64,000 bases of DNA from Prorocentrum cordatum (taxonomy: Eukaryota; Sar; Dinophyceae; Prorocentrales; Prorocentraceae), in contig CAUYUJ010000359.1 in the NCBI GenBank assembly GCA_963575745.1, positions 433,370 through 497,369 of the forward strand. Reading direction: 5' to 3'. The notes under the pieces were generated by a model. The model had not been told where the DNA came from. It saw only the letters and a program-made list of their open reading frames with translations, and searched no databases. A program made the position numbers and the translations under genes. Positions 44,969-54,720 of the stretch are shown here, one piece after another; within the stretch, counting starts at the first letter, position 1; each line of letters begins with the position of its first letter.

Positions 44969-45050
44969 TCGCGTGCAATCTCTGGGCCCCGCGGCGTCGT
45001 CGTCACCGCCGCCGCCGCCGCCGCCGCCGCCCGCCGTGCTCGCCACCCGC
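44911..45050. repeat. CCG microsatellite with 64-bp internal duplication
   Basis: GCA(G/A)TCTCTGGGCCCCGCGGCG occurs at 44911 and 44975, each followed by GTC/GCC runs. Confidence 0.85.
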
Positions 45051-45396
45051 CGCCGACTTCTGCCCCTGTAACAAGTGATGTCGACCCCTATCCCAGGCGT
45101 CGTGGGGTTTTCGAATGGACTGAAAATTTTGGCCCCAATACGAGGGGGGGGCGCCCATTCTTGATAGGGGTGCGTCCGAGTAGCCCCACGGGGGTGTATC
45201 ACAGGGTTCCCCTCCATTTCTTACTCGCTTCACTTTTCGTCGAAAAGCTGAAGGCTGGGATAGAAACATCGCCCGTGACCCGGGGGCTCGTCCGACCGCC
45301 CGCACCGTCCGCCGAGCCGTCGTCGTCGTCGCCGCCGACGCCGTCGCCGCCATGGCCGGCGCCGTCTGGGCCGCTCGCCGCCGTGCTCGCCGGCCG

Positions 45397-45515
45397 CCGC
45401 TCGCACGTCCATTCCCTTTGTCTTTGTTGCGGTGCCGTGCGTTGTTTTGCCACATGATCATGGATGCTCCCCGATGGTCCTCGCCGAAGGAAAAATGCAC
45501 ACGTCCGAGCGATGC
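45397..45515. mobile_element. Inverted-repeat element T, copy 1
   Basis: CGCTCGCACGTCCATTCCCT at the left and GCACACGTCCGAGCGATG at the right; the middle has ACATGATCATGGATGCTCC. The better copy is at 48410-48526, and a left-end fragment lies at 11566-11605. Confidence 0.6.
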
Positions 45516-45927
45516 CAAGACCACAGGGAACGCTGCCCGAGGGACGCAGGAGCCTCGGCCACGACATAGGTTCCCCGACCCACGAAGCACGAAGCACGCC
45601 CGCACACGGGCACCGTCTGGGGTGCTGCGGGTGCGGAAGCCGGAGTTACGGAAGGGAAGCGGAATGCGGAGGCCCCCTCTACCGTGCCGCTGGGCACGGT
45701 AAGGGGGCGTGTCCATCAGGTCCTGGGCCCGATCCCCTGAGCCTCCATCCTCACTCCTGGAGTCTATGAGGGGCCTGGTCCCATCACTCTCAAGTCTTCT
45801 TGGGCTTGGGGCGTCATCTCGCGTGACCTTTCCGGGCCCAAGAGGGCCCGAACCCAAAACCCAGGCACGGTGACGGGATGGGCCGAGGGCCACTAGATAC
45901 CCAGGGTTCTGGGGCTAGGAAAGGGGT

Positions 45928-46028
45928 GTGGTGTAAAGGGGTGTGGTGCCAGTGCTGGATCTGGCGCGGTTATCGATCGCAGATGACATCGCCATTTCAA
46001 CGATTGGCACCACATCCCTTTACACCTC
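45928..46028. mobile_element. Short inverted-repeat element X
   Basis: GTGTAAAGGGGTGTGGTGCC A (45931-45951) and TGGCACCACATCCCTTTACA C (46005-46025) are reverse complements with one mismatch, with 53 bp between them. A second hairpin, CGTGGAACG..CGTTCCACG, lies at 46070-46103. Confidence 0.7.
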
Positions 46029-46195
46029 TTTTCGATCTCCAGAAGGAGGGTGGTCCAAGAAATCCACTGACGTGGAACGGAGCGCCAGACCTCGTTCCAC
46101 GACCCAAGTCTAAAGAACGGCCCAGAAACCGGAGCCCCTCCCGAGTCCAGAATGGACCTTCTTGCGGCGTCTTGACCCTATCACCGTCCACCAAG

Positions 46196-46198
46196 CCG

Positions 46199-46249
<51 letters not shown>

Positions 46250-46250
46250 G
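46196..46250. repeat. GTC/CGT microsatellite
   Basis: Perfect GTC run of ~50 bp. Confidence 0.95.
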
Positions 46251-46296
46251 TGTCGGCGCTGGCGGCGGCGGCTTCGTCGTCGTCGTCGGCGTCGGC

Positions 46297-46540
46297 GTCG
46301 TCTGGGGTGGGCGGCGCCCTCGTCTTGCTCTCGTACGGCCTCGGGCGTCACGAGCGCAATGTCTCTTGGAGGTGCGGACAACGACTACTCAGGATGCAAA
46401 GCCGGGACCCGACTGCCGGCATCGTCCGCCGAGCTGGTTGTCGTCGCTGCCGCTGCCCCCGTTGTCGTCTGGGACGGGCGGCGCCCTCGTTCTTTTTCTC
46501 GTGCGGCCTCAGATGTCACGAGCGCAGCGCGGACGGTTTT
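46297..46540. repeat. ~75-bp direct duplication, 167-bp spacing
   Basis: GTCTGGG(G/A)(T/C)GGGCGGCGCCCTCGT.. TCTCGT(A/G)CGGCCTC(G/A)G..GTCACGAGCGCA occurs at 46299 and 46466. On the minus strand the two read ALVTPEAVREQDEGAAHP and ALVTSEAAREKERGRRP, so a duplicated short coding fragment is possible. Confidence 0.7.
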
Positions 46541-46859
46541 CGCAACCATGGGCCTCTGGGGGCCCCTCGCCGGGCCCCAGGATCGACGAAAAGAACGAGT
46601 CAGGATGAAACAAACCGAGACTTCAAAAAACGACACGGGATGAAATCGCGGCTCTGGGGGAAGGGTCAGGACTTCTGGGGGTGTCCTGTATCGCCAAAAA
46701 TTGCAGCACCTCCACGCAAGCATGCGGCACTGGAGGCACCCCGAGCACCGGCAATTGAATCGCCCTGGAAGCACGGCAGCAAGCATTCTGCGCACGCTTG
46801 CCCATGACTTTGTGGTCTTCTGTGCAGCCTGCCAACGCCGGACGACAACGAGCGGCCCG

Positions 46860-47144
46860 TGCGGGTGGCAGGCGCACCGTTGCCGGCTCGCGGGCCCTGG
46901 GAACGACCTGCGACAAAAACCACTTGGACTCCACCCTCTGCGGCGCAGGCGCCTGCAAGATGTCGAAGGGGGGCTTGGTGCTGAAGCGGTAGGCGAAGTG
47001 CGCGTAGCGGCGCGTGCGGGCGTCCACCACGTGAAGCAGCGCCAGGAAGTGAGCCTGGCCAGGGATGGGGCGGCGAGCGCCTTTACAGTATGTAGCGTAG
47101 CCCTCGCAGTTGCGGATGCGAGTGAGGGGGCGACAGGAGACCTC
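46860..47144 (-). CDS. Exon-like fragment, function unknown
   Basis: The longest protein-like stretch outside the mobile elements. The minus strand reads RIRNCEGYATYCKGARR, then GQAHFLALLHVVDARTRRY, then FAYRFSTKPPFDILQ and ESKWFLSQVV, with strong C/G at third positions. It begins at a possible acceptor (GATTCTGAG/GTCTCC) exactly where repeat Q ends, and upstream of Q the same strand has VPVGQRVSDKFRAPASGLFG (about 47390-47460). So Q may sit in an intron of a real gene. No domain is recognised. Confidence 0.4.
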
Positions 47145-47150
47145 AGAATC

Positions 47151-47358
47151 GAATCGACAAGTCGGATCTGCGACCGGCATGAACCGGATCGACGGATATC
47201 GGCAGCCGAGTCGGGAAAAGTGGAATCGGCAGACGTCGGCAGGCCAGTGGGCCTCAAATGAGCCATCGGAGCCCGAGATCCGAATCCAGCATCGAATCGA
47301 CTCGGAATCGAAGCCATCGGAGTCGAACCGGAATCGGAGAAGCCGAGACGAGCCCTGG
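47151..47358. repeat. Dispersed repeat Q, copy 2
   Basis: Matches 8435-8647 across its whole length: GAATCGACAAGTCGGATC, CCGAGTCGGGAAAAGT, GGAATCGAAGCCATCGGA and GAGCCCTGG. It separates two exon-like segments. Confidence 0.75.
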
Positions 47359-47760
47359 TGAGGGGGCGGCGGGGTCGACGGCAGGCTGCGGGGCGCCGAA
47401 GAGGCCCGACGCGGGCGCGCGGAATTTGTCTGACACGCGCTGCCCAACGGGCACCCGCCGCAGGCGCCGAGCCTTCGGCCATGCGCAGTGCGGGTGGGCT
47501 GCGTGGCGGGGGGGGGGTCGCGGGCGGGTCGTGGCTCGCGGGCGCAGGCGACGGCAGACATTGGCGAGGGGACAACAAACAACAAGAGTCCTCATCGCGG
47601 AGACCCACTCCAGGCACGCACCCGGGGATGATGCAAGACCGTTCGCCCCCATCACTCCGACGTCTGCTCCCCGCCCCCCCGTTTGCTCGATGGTGTCTCC
47701 CCAAGGTGAGGAAGAGGACGGGAAGGGGTTCAGACAAGGTCGAGCAGCACGGGGTAAGGG

Positions 47761-47941
47761 TACAGTCGGACGTAGGACAGAAGAACATCCCTCAAGAACA
47801 CGAGAGCCTCCGCTGGCCAAACCACAGACATAGCATTCGAGGGTTCCCTCCCCAAGGTGCACAAGAACACCCGACAGGCACGAAGAACATGAGGGTACCA
47901 TCCCCGAACCGACCCCGATATAATACCTCGGTCCGACTGTA
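47761..47941 (+). mobile_element. Element C, copy 1, Tc1/mariner-like MITE
   Basis: TA-CAGTCGGACGTAGGACAG at the left and CTCGGTCCGACTG-TA at the right; 181 bp. The interior (AACATCC, GCCTCCGC(T/A)GGCCAAA, GAAGAACAT, CCGAACCGACC) is shared with the copy at 50870-51049. Confidence 0.75.
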
Positions 47942-48086
47942 ATGGTAACTGATCTGCCATTGCAGGATGGAAGGCGGATCAAGCAAAAGAACGCCATAAT
48001 TATCCGACAGACGTCGGCTCAATTCACTGGCTGCTGCACTCTGAGAACCAATATGACTGCTCATGACGGGGGCAATGTAGGCAATC

Positions 48087-48150
48087 CGCGGACCCACGGT
48101 CGACAGCAAGGGTGTCCGCGGACCCATGGTCAACAGCAGAGGTGTCCGCT
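48087..48150. repeat. 30-bp tandem duplication
   Basis: GCGGACCCA(C/T)GGTC(G/A)ACAGCA.. GGTGTCC occurs at 48087 and 48117 with a few differences. Confidence 0.85.
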
Positions 48151-48409
48151 TGCGAAGCCCGTTCCGCACGGCGGAACCATCAGAGACACTCCACGTGGTC
48201 GGTCTTACGAGACATACCGTTTGGAAGCGCGCACGGGGGCGGAGGGTAGGGCTGCCGTCTGAGACGGCGCGGGACTTCTCAGGAATGTACGGGCCTTCTT
48301 TCGGTGGCGCGCGAACATGGATTAGCGATCCGTGGACTTGGCGCGCGGTCGTCAAATCCATGGATCGGGGGTGGTGCCCTCCCCAAAATGCGACCCGTCG
48401 CTAACTGGC

Positions 48410-48526
48410 CATCGCTCGGACGTCCATTCCCTGTGTTTCGGTTTCGTGCGTGGCTTTTTTCGCAGGATGATCCAGGATGCTCCTTAATAATCCCCGCCGA
48501 GAGGAAGTGCACACGTCCGAGCGATG
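48410..48526. mobile_element. Inverted-repeat element T, copy 2
   Basis: CATCGCTCGGACGTCCATTC at the left and GCACACGTCCGAGCGATG at the right are inverted repeats of ~14 bp. Length 117-119 bp. Confidence 0.7.
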
Positions 48527-48720
48527 ACAAGCTAATACACGCCCCCTTTAATCCATGTTTGCGATGGACTGATGCTTAGGAGCCCTCGCATCCCACGAGC
48601 GGCCACATCGGAAGCCTCCGCGGGGGCGCCCGACCTCGCGCGATCCCTTCGCGCCGCCGCCCCAGAGGGAGGGAGAGGAGGACGACGAGGACTCGGAGCG
48701 CCCTCGCGCCGCCCCTCGGG

Positions 48721-48986
48721 GGAGAAGAGGAGGAGGACAGGGAGGAGGAGGAGGAGGAGGAGGAGGACGAGGAGGAGGAGGAGGAGGAGGAGGAGGAGGA
48801 GGAGGGGGGGGAGGCGACGCGCGAGGCGCGAATCCCTCTGCGCCCACGAGGGCGCCCTTGCCTCCAGGGCTTCCCGAGTTAGGTTCCCGTCGCACTTGAA
48901 GACCACGTCCCAAAAACCCGCCGACCCTGTCGGCGTGTGGAAGAGGCTGTTCCGTTTCACTCGTCGTCGTCGTCGTTTTGATCGTG

Positions 48987-49031
<45 letters not shown>

Positions 49032-49035
49032 TTCG
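48721..49035. repeat. GAG microsatellite (48721-48815) and CGT microsatellite (48958-49035)
   Basis: Two separate trinucleotide runs separated by ~140 bp of GC-rich non-repeated DNA. Confidence 0.92.
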
Positions 49036-49264
49036 CCGCTCCCCTCCCCTTTCCCTAATTAGGCCCGTCGCCGCTCCCCCCACTTTCACTGGACCCTCCT
49101 CCTCGAGCGCGCCAGCCACAGCGAAATGGAGCAACGTTGTAGTTGAGTCGCAGGGAAACCTCTTCCCTTTGATCCCTTCCCCGCGGGGGGGGGTCCCGGG
49201 GGGAGTTGCCACCCAGGGTCCTGGGGGGGTCGCCACCCAGATGCGAGTCCCCCCCGGGCGGTTC

Positions 49265-49590
49265 GAGGGCTCAGTGAAGCCTCAAAACGCGGCAAAAGTA
49301 TCCCAAGATGCCCCCAAGATGGTCCTCGAGGGCCCCGAATCGCCGAAGTATCGGCCCACGTCCCCAAAGTACGGCTCCAAGAGGGAGCCCAGACGGGGGA
49401 CCCGAACTGTCATTTCGAGCCCTCGGCCTGAGAAGCTCCCAGGAGGCCCCCAGAGGCTCCAAAGAAGCCCCCCAAGAGGCCCCACATTCCCCAAATGACC
49501 CCCACGAAGCGAAAATAGGCCCCCACGAGGCTCCCAAGCGGCCCCCAAGAGCCTCCCAAGAGGCCCCCAAACTACCCCCACGAGGCACCC
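49265..49590 (+). repeat. CCAAGANGGCC-rich block R6
   Basis: CCCAAGATGCCCCCAAGATGG, CCAAGAGGGAGCCCAGACGG and CCAAGAGGCCCC repeats on the plus strand. Confidence 0.6.
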
Positions 49591-49599
49591 CCACCGAGC

Positions 49600-49653
<54 letters not shown>

Positions 49654-49675
49654 TCGTCGTCGTCGTCGTTGTCGC
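49600..49675. repeat. CGT microsatellite
   Basis: GTCGTCGTC with one CATCGTC interruption. Confidence 0.95.
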
Positions 49676-49710
49676 CATTCAGGGTCGCCGGCACCGGCCG
49701 TAAGGCCTTC

Positions 49711-49887
49711 GCAATAATTTCGAGTACCCAGAACATATCAAAGCAGTGTCTACCTGACACGCTGGCTAAGTGTCGAACGAATGTCGCCTCTCAGGGCCCG
49801 ACGCGTGAAAACCTTCAGTTTTGGTGCATTCATGGCGCTCGAAACTCCTTCTCGTGCTCAAGGCTAAAGTAGGTTGCAACATCATAC
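49711..49887. repeat. Dispersed repeat J, copy 2
   Basis: AATAATTTCGAGTAC, CAGGGCCCGACGCGTGAAAA, CATTCATGGCGCTCGAAA and AACATCATA in the same order and spacing as 39271-39423, plus ~20 extra bases (CTACCTGACACGCTGGCT). Confidence 0.7.
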
Positions 49888-50050
49888 CTCCCGAGGAGGC
49901 CCCTGCCCTTCTGAGACAAAGGCCCCGTCCCCCGCGCGCGCGCGCGGTCCGGGAGGCCCGCCCCCCCCCCCTCCCCCCCCTGGGCAAACCACCCCGCTGC
50001 GCGCGCCGCCCACCCGCACCGTGCCCGCTGCGGTCAGGACGCATCCTTTT

Positions 50051-50457
50051 GAGGCCTCCTAGATGGGGTCTCCGCCTCCTCCGCCTCCTCCTCCTCCTCC
50101 TCCTCCTTCTACGCCTCCTCCTCCTCCTCCACAATTACCCCATATGAATTCTCCTCATTCTCCTCCTCCTCCTCCTCCTCCTCCTCCTACGCCTCCTCCT
50201 CCTCCTCCTCCTCCGCCTCCTCCTCCTCCGTCGGAGGATCTCGCCGCATCGCCGATACGTCGCTGATGCATCGCTGATGCATCGGCGCATCGGCGATGCA
50301 TCGGGGCGACGTCGGCGATGCGTCGGCGACGTCGGTGAGGAGAACGTTGGGCCTCCGCATCGAGCCGCGTCGACGATGCATCGCCGATGCATGGCCGATC
50401 CATCGGCGATGCGGCCCGATCCTCTGAGCCCATCTGCTCCAACCCCATCTGTAGGAG
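50051..50457. mobile_element. Inverted-repeat element G, copy 3, with a CTC microsatellite inside its left end
   Basis: GGCCTCCTAGATGGGGTC starts the left terminus at 50053. It is broken after GGTC by ~160 bp of CTC microsatellite (50071-50229), then resumes GTCGGAGGATC..GCCGCATCG and runs to CAACCCCATCTGTAGGAG. The interior GCATCGGCGATG units are as in the other copies. Confidence 0.72.
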
Positions 50458-50869
50458 TAAGGACAGCAGGCACCAACACCACCAGGGCGAGGAGATGCGA
50501 GAAGCAAGGGGGCCTCTCTGGTGCTGTGGCCCCCCCTCTCGCTCGAGACATCCCCAGCCTCCAGTTCGAGAAGGCTTCGTGGACCTCCTCGCTGGAGGTG
50601 GCCCCCCTGGTGGTATGGGTGTCGCTTCTCCTCCCTCCGATCTAGGAAGCCTAGATCGTGAAAATGCGCGGCAAGGATGCACGGCAAGGGCTGGCGTCGG
50701 AAAAGGATCTGCCAGCGCCGATGCCGAAGTCACCCTCCCAAAGGTTGCATCCCAAGATCGGAGATGGTCTCGGGAACCCGCACTGGCCGCCAGGGGCCTC
50801 TCTTGGAGGGTGGCCGACCGTGGAGGCCCAAACCACTGAAAGAAAACACTACATTTGGCTCATGCTGGT

Positions 50870-51049
50870 ATACTGCCAAACCTAGGACAGAATAACATCC
50901 TCCAATAACACGAGGCCCTCCGCAGGCCAAAACTGAAGAGCCTCCGACGGTGCTCGCCCCCTGGATGCACAAGAGCATCCAACAAACATGAAGAACATTG
51001 AGGTACCCTTCCCGAACCGACCTCGATCGTGTACCTCGGTCTGACCGTA
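50870..51049 (+). mobile_element. Element C, copy 2
   Basis: 180 bp, TA-CTGCCAAACCTAGGACAG to CTCGGTCTGACCG-TA. The TIRs are more decayed than in copy 1 but the interior matches throughout. Confidence 0.65.
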
Positions 51050-51336
51050 AGGGCCCTGGAAGGCCATGCCGACGATGTTCGAACGGGGTTGGCCAGCAAA
51101 AGTTGCCAATGATGGGCAGAAGGGGCGGGGCTGCAGTGGTGGCCTTGGAGAACTGCTCATCCTTACTATGCGGTTTGACTGCCTACGGCAAGCTCGTGAG
51201 GGCGACGAAATCTATACACATCCAGTGCTCCCTGGCCAAGCCCATCCTGAACCCAGCAACGGTGTATACGCACAGCTCCTGGGTCCAGGACGGGCCGTGC
51301 CAAGGAGCGGCGGATATGTATAGATTTCGTCGCCCG

Positions 51337-51512
51337 ACTCGTGTCAGAGGTCGGGCATGTCCTCCTACAGGCGGATCTTGAAAGACAAATGACAAGTAGT
51401 CAAAACATACTCGACAATAGTCGAACATAGTCGACAAATCCCCACCATACTATTTCTTTACTACTCTTGAATATTCCTCCTGTAGAGGGACACGCCCGAC
51501 TTAACTCGTGTC
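51337..51512. mobile_element. Element A, copy 2, with perfect 9-bp target duplication
   Basis: The element is 51346-51503 (158 bp). Left AGAGGTCGGGCATGTCCTCC TACAGGCGGA; right TTCCTCCTGTAGAGGGACAC GCCCGACTTA. ACTCGTGTC lies directly outside both ends (51337-51345 and 51504-51512). The interior has TAGTC/GACAATAGTCG. Non-coding, best-preserved member. Confidence 0.88.
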
Positions 51513-51564
51513 GTGACGACCTGCGCGTTGGTTTCTGACACCGCGTGGATTCTTCATCGTTCCT

Positions 51565-51750
51565 CTGCGGCGAGAATGGGCGGGCCTTCTCAGAAGGGTC
51601 GAAATCCGCAAGCCTTCTGAGAAGGGTCGGAAACCTTCCACGCAGACACAGCAAACGTCTCAGACGGCGCGAGGGCTTCTGAGAACTCCCATGCGCCTTC
51701 TGAGAATGCCTTCTCATTCTCACGTCCCCCCCCTCCCTCGCCGCCGACTG
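51565..51750. repeat. Element H, copy 5
   Basis: Multiple CCTTCTGAGAAGG palindromes (51581, 51611, 51674, 51697) and the tail CCTCCCTCGCCGCCGA. Confidence 0.65.
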
Positions 51751-51844
51751 GAGGCCGAGGAGGAGGAGGAAAAGGAGGGAGGAGGAAAAGGAGGGAGGAG
51801 GAGGAGCAGGAGCAGGAGGAGGATGAGGAGGAGGAGGAGGAACC

Positions 51845-51996
51845 ACCGCTGCCCAACAACTCGAGCGGCCGCGCGGGCCTGCGGCAAATTCGGGGTCGCG
51901 TCCGGGTCGTCAACGTAGACGGCCTGGGCCGAGCCGCGGATGGCCAGGCCCGGGAACTTGCCCTGGGCGCGTTCGTGTGGGCGCACCACCAGCCCC
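51845..51996 (-). CDS. Exon-like fragment, function unknown
   Basis: The minus strand reads GLVVRPHERAQGKFPGLAI then RGSAQAVYVDDPDATPNLPQ and ARAAARVVG, in GC-rich codons with balanced composition. It is enclosed by GAG/CTC microsatellite on both sides (51752-51842 and 51997-52060). The domain is not recognised. It could be an exon whose introns consist of microsatellite. Confidence 0.35.
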
Positions 51997-52089
51997 TTCT
52001 CCTCCTCCTCCTCCTCCTCCTCCTCCTCCTCGTCCTCCTCCTCCTCCCGCCCCGCATCCACGCCGCTCTCAGATCGTTGGGCTCCTTTT

Positions 52090-52235
52090 TTTTCCGGTCG
52101 CGATCGGTAGCGATCGATCGGCACTGCAATCGGTCGCGACCGATCGCGACCGATCCCCACATCGGTCGCGGCCGATACTTCGAAACTTGGAGCAGATTCG
52201 GTAGCGACTGAACTCGTCGGTCGCGGCCAATAAAA
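52090..52235. repeat. Palindromic repeat P, copy 2
   Basis: CCGGTCGCGATCGGTAGCGA.. CAATCGGTCGCGACCGATCG and similar; matches 8232-8416. Confidence 0.75.
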
Positions 52236-52794
52236 TCGGCTGCGAATCGCGGCCCTCTCTGAGCCTACCGCGGGCCGCCTGGACTAGCGCGGAGGTTTTG
52301 GGCGGCTTGGGCGTTGCTGACTGGGGGGACCGATGAACGGGGGGGTGAAGAGCAGGTGAGCCTTTACGGGGCCCCAGGGGTAGGATGACAATGGTGTCAT
52401 GATGCGATTGGCTGAAACTATCTACGTTCCAAAATTTCTTGAGTTTTAATCGGGAATCGCTCCTGACAACCGTGTGTAACAGCAATGTATATGGAAACCA
52501 TGGTCCTCTTGGAAGTCCTGGAGCGCATCATTATCATGACCTCTTGCTCATCTGAAGGAGGTCCCAGTCCTGCAGCCCGCGATGCCCCCCCACCCACATC
52601 TCGCCTGCCCGCTACGACATGTTCGAACGGCACGAGGCCCCACAGGCCTCCAAAGCCACAAGCGGCTGTCCCCTGAGATACGACTTTGCGCGAAAGCAGC
52701 ACGACCGCGAAACCATCACGAGTGGAACCCTAGATCCCATGTTCGTGCGGTGTGCTCCGGGCGAAGTCGATATATGATGGTCCCGGTCACAAAA

Positions 52795-52952
52795 ATATAA
52801 TCGAGTTTGATTAGCGAAGGCACGCGACAAAGACACAATGTCCCTCCAAGGGCAACGTTGTCCATGCAATGCAGATGACATGGGGCGCGGAACACAAAAG
52901 ACAAGGATACCCTTGATTTGCAAAGCCGGTCTACTAATCAAACCCGACTGTA
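52795..52952 (+). mobile_element. Element D, copy 2
   Basis: 158 bp. Left TA-TAATCGAGTTTGATTAGC and right CTACTAATCAAACCCGACTG-TA are inverted repeats (TTTGATTAG against CTAATCAAA). The interior matches copy 1 at 26.3 kb. Confidence 0.75.
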
Positions 52953-53024
52953 GCGCGAAAGCGCTGGGCGCGAACATATTCAGCAAACGCGTGACCCAAT
53001 ACATGTTCTAGCATACTAGCGTTG

Positions 53025-53400
53025 GCTGGCGTTGGCTGGTGCGTCTCTGCGGCTCGTGCGAACAGCGGCCAACTAGTTTGGCGCAGCCGACGCGGCCGCG
53101 GTGGCGCTGACCTCTGGGCACTTCCCAACGGTCACTTCAATGCGGCACTTGAACGCGAATCGGTGTTTTGGGCGGGCGCGGTACCGTGGCGACGCCGACC
53201 ACGGTAGACACAAGCATGAGGGTAGCGATGGTGACCATTGTGGCGATGACGACGGCAAGGCTAAGGACGGCGCCGATGTTGACCACGCCCGCCGATAACG
53301 ATGACGATGTCCGTTGCGTCGGCGGTGAAAGTTTTTGAAGGAGTTCGACATGCGCGCGCGGCCGACGCGCGCGAGTGGCCCGCGTTATGTTATTTGACAC
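53025..53400 (+). repeat. Repeat N, copy 1
   Basis: GCGTTGGCTGG, ACGCGGCCGCGGTGGCGCTG, GGGCGGGCGCGGTACCGTGG, GCGATGACGACGGCAAGGC and TCGACATGCGCGCGCGGCC occur in the same order and spacing at 54338-54720, 1.3 kb away. Non-coding. Confidence 0.75.
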
Positions 53401-54000
53401 GGACCGGCCCCCCCCTCAAAACGCGCGCAAGGGCGCCCGAATGAGCTCGACACGCGGTATGAAAAGGCCCGCTTGGCAGAATGTGATGAACATGCTGGAA
53501 CACGGGCGGTTTTCTTTAGAATCCGCAAGGGCGCGAACCCAATTTTTCAACAAAAACGGGCGTTGCAGAAACATGTTATTCATATGTTTCCAGGGCAATC
53601 GAATTCGAAATCTTTCTGAAAGGTGCCGGCATGGTCGCGCGACGACGCGCGCGTGCGCACTTCGTCCCGTTTTGTGCAAGGGATTCGTGCGACAACACGC
53701 GCGCAGGGGCGTTCAAACGATGTCGACACGCGCGCGCGACAGGCCACTGTGGAATCAGTTTATGAACATGTTGAAGCACCTGTGGTTTCGTGTAGAATTC
53801 GTACGAGCGCGACGGCAAACTTTGATAAACATTATTGTTGCGAAAACATATATATATATATATAAACATCTCTTTTCGTGGAACTCGATCTCGAAACCCA
53901 TGCGAGTCTGCAAAACTTTGAAACATGTCGGCATGCGCGCGACAACGCGCGCGCGTGCACTTCGTACCGTTTTTTGTTTGTTTGTTTTGTTTTGTAAGAG
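53400..54000 (-). repeat. Repeat M in inverse orientation
   Basis: CTTCGTCCCGTTTTGTGCAA, GCGTTCAAACGATGTCGACA and alternating CGCG runs are the reverse complement of the units at 15.4-16.1 kb. A TATATATATATA run lies at 53850-53866. Confidence 0.7.
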
Positions 54001-54337
54001 GGGTTCTTGAAAATTGCGGACTTGGGATAAACGACAGCGCGGGCATACCATCAGGCAGAAGACGAGGGGGGGTGAACTCCGGTTGGCTAGGATGGAATGA
54101 ATTCATAATTCTGGTGGGCGATGGGGCAGAACCGCATTCAAGCTGCAGTACAAACAAATGTACCACTAATCCCGGGGGGGGCGATCCTGTGATTCTATTA
54201 GGAAGAAACATCTGCGTGGTGCAATTCATTCACCTGGCCGAACTTTAAAAATATCGAGTCCACTGATCGCCCAATTATCCGACCCTCCCACCCGAAACTT
54301 GGTTTGCAAAACGCATGCGGCGGCCATCGTGGTGACT

Positions 54338-54720
54338 GCTTGGCGCTGGCTGGCGCATTGCTGCGGCCGCGCTAGCGCGCGTAAGCTCGCGAGCAGAACG
54401 GCCAGCTAGCCTGGCGCGACCCACGCGGCCTCGGTGGCGCTGGCCGCTGGGGACTTCCCAACGCGTTTCGCAGGCCGCGCTGACGCGCGCGGGCAAGTCA
54501 GTGCGAGTCGGTGACTCGGGCGGGCGCGGTACCATGGCGACGTCGACAACGGCAGAAACGATGAATGTAGCAGTGCTGGTGACGACGGTGGCGATTACGA
54601 CGGCAAGGCCAATGACGGCGCCGATGCTGCTCATGCCGATGACGATGATGGTGTCCAAGTGTCGGTGATAAGAACTCGACATGCGCGCGCGGCCGGCAGG
54701 TGCGAGTGGCTTCATCGGTA
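54338..54720 (+). repeat. Repeat N, copy 2
   Basis: See copy 1; this copy is slightly longer because of extra CGCGCTAGCGCGCG-type insertions. The block after it (54720-55190) begins with another M-like unit and then has an open frame to 55177 without recognisable content. Confidence 0.75.
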
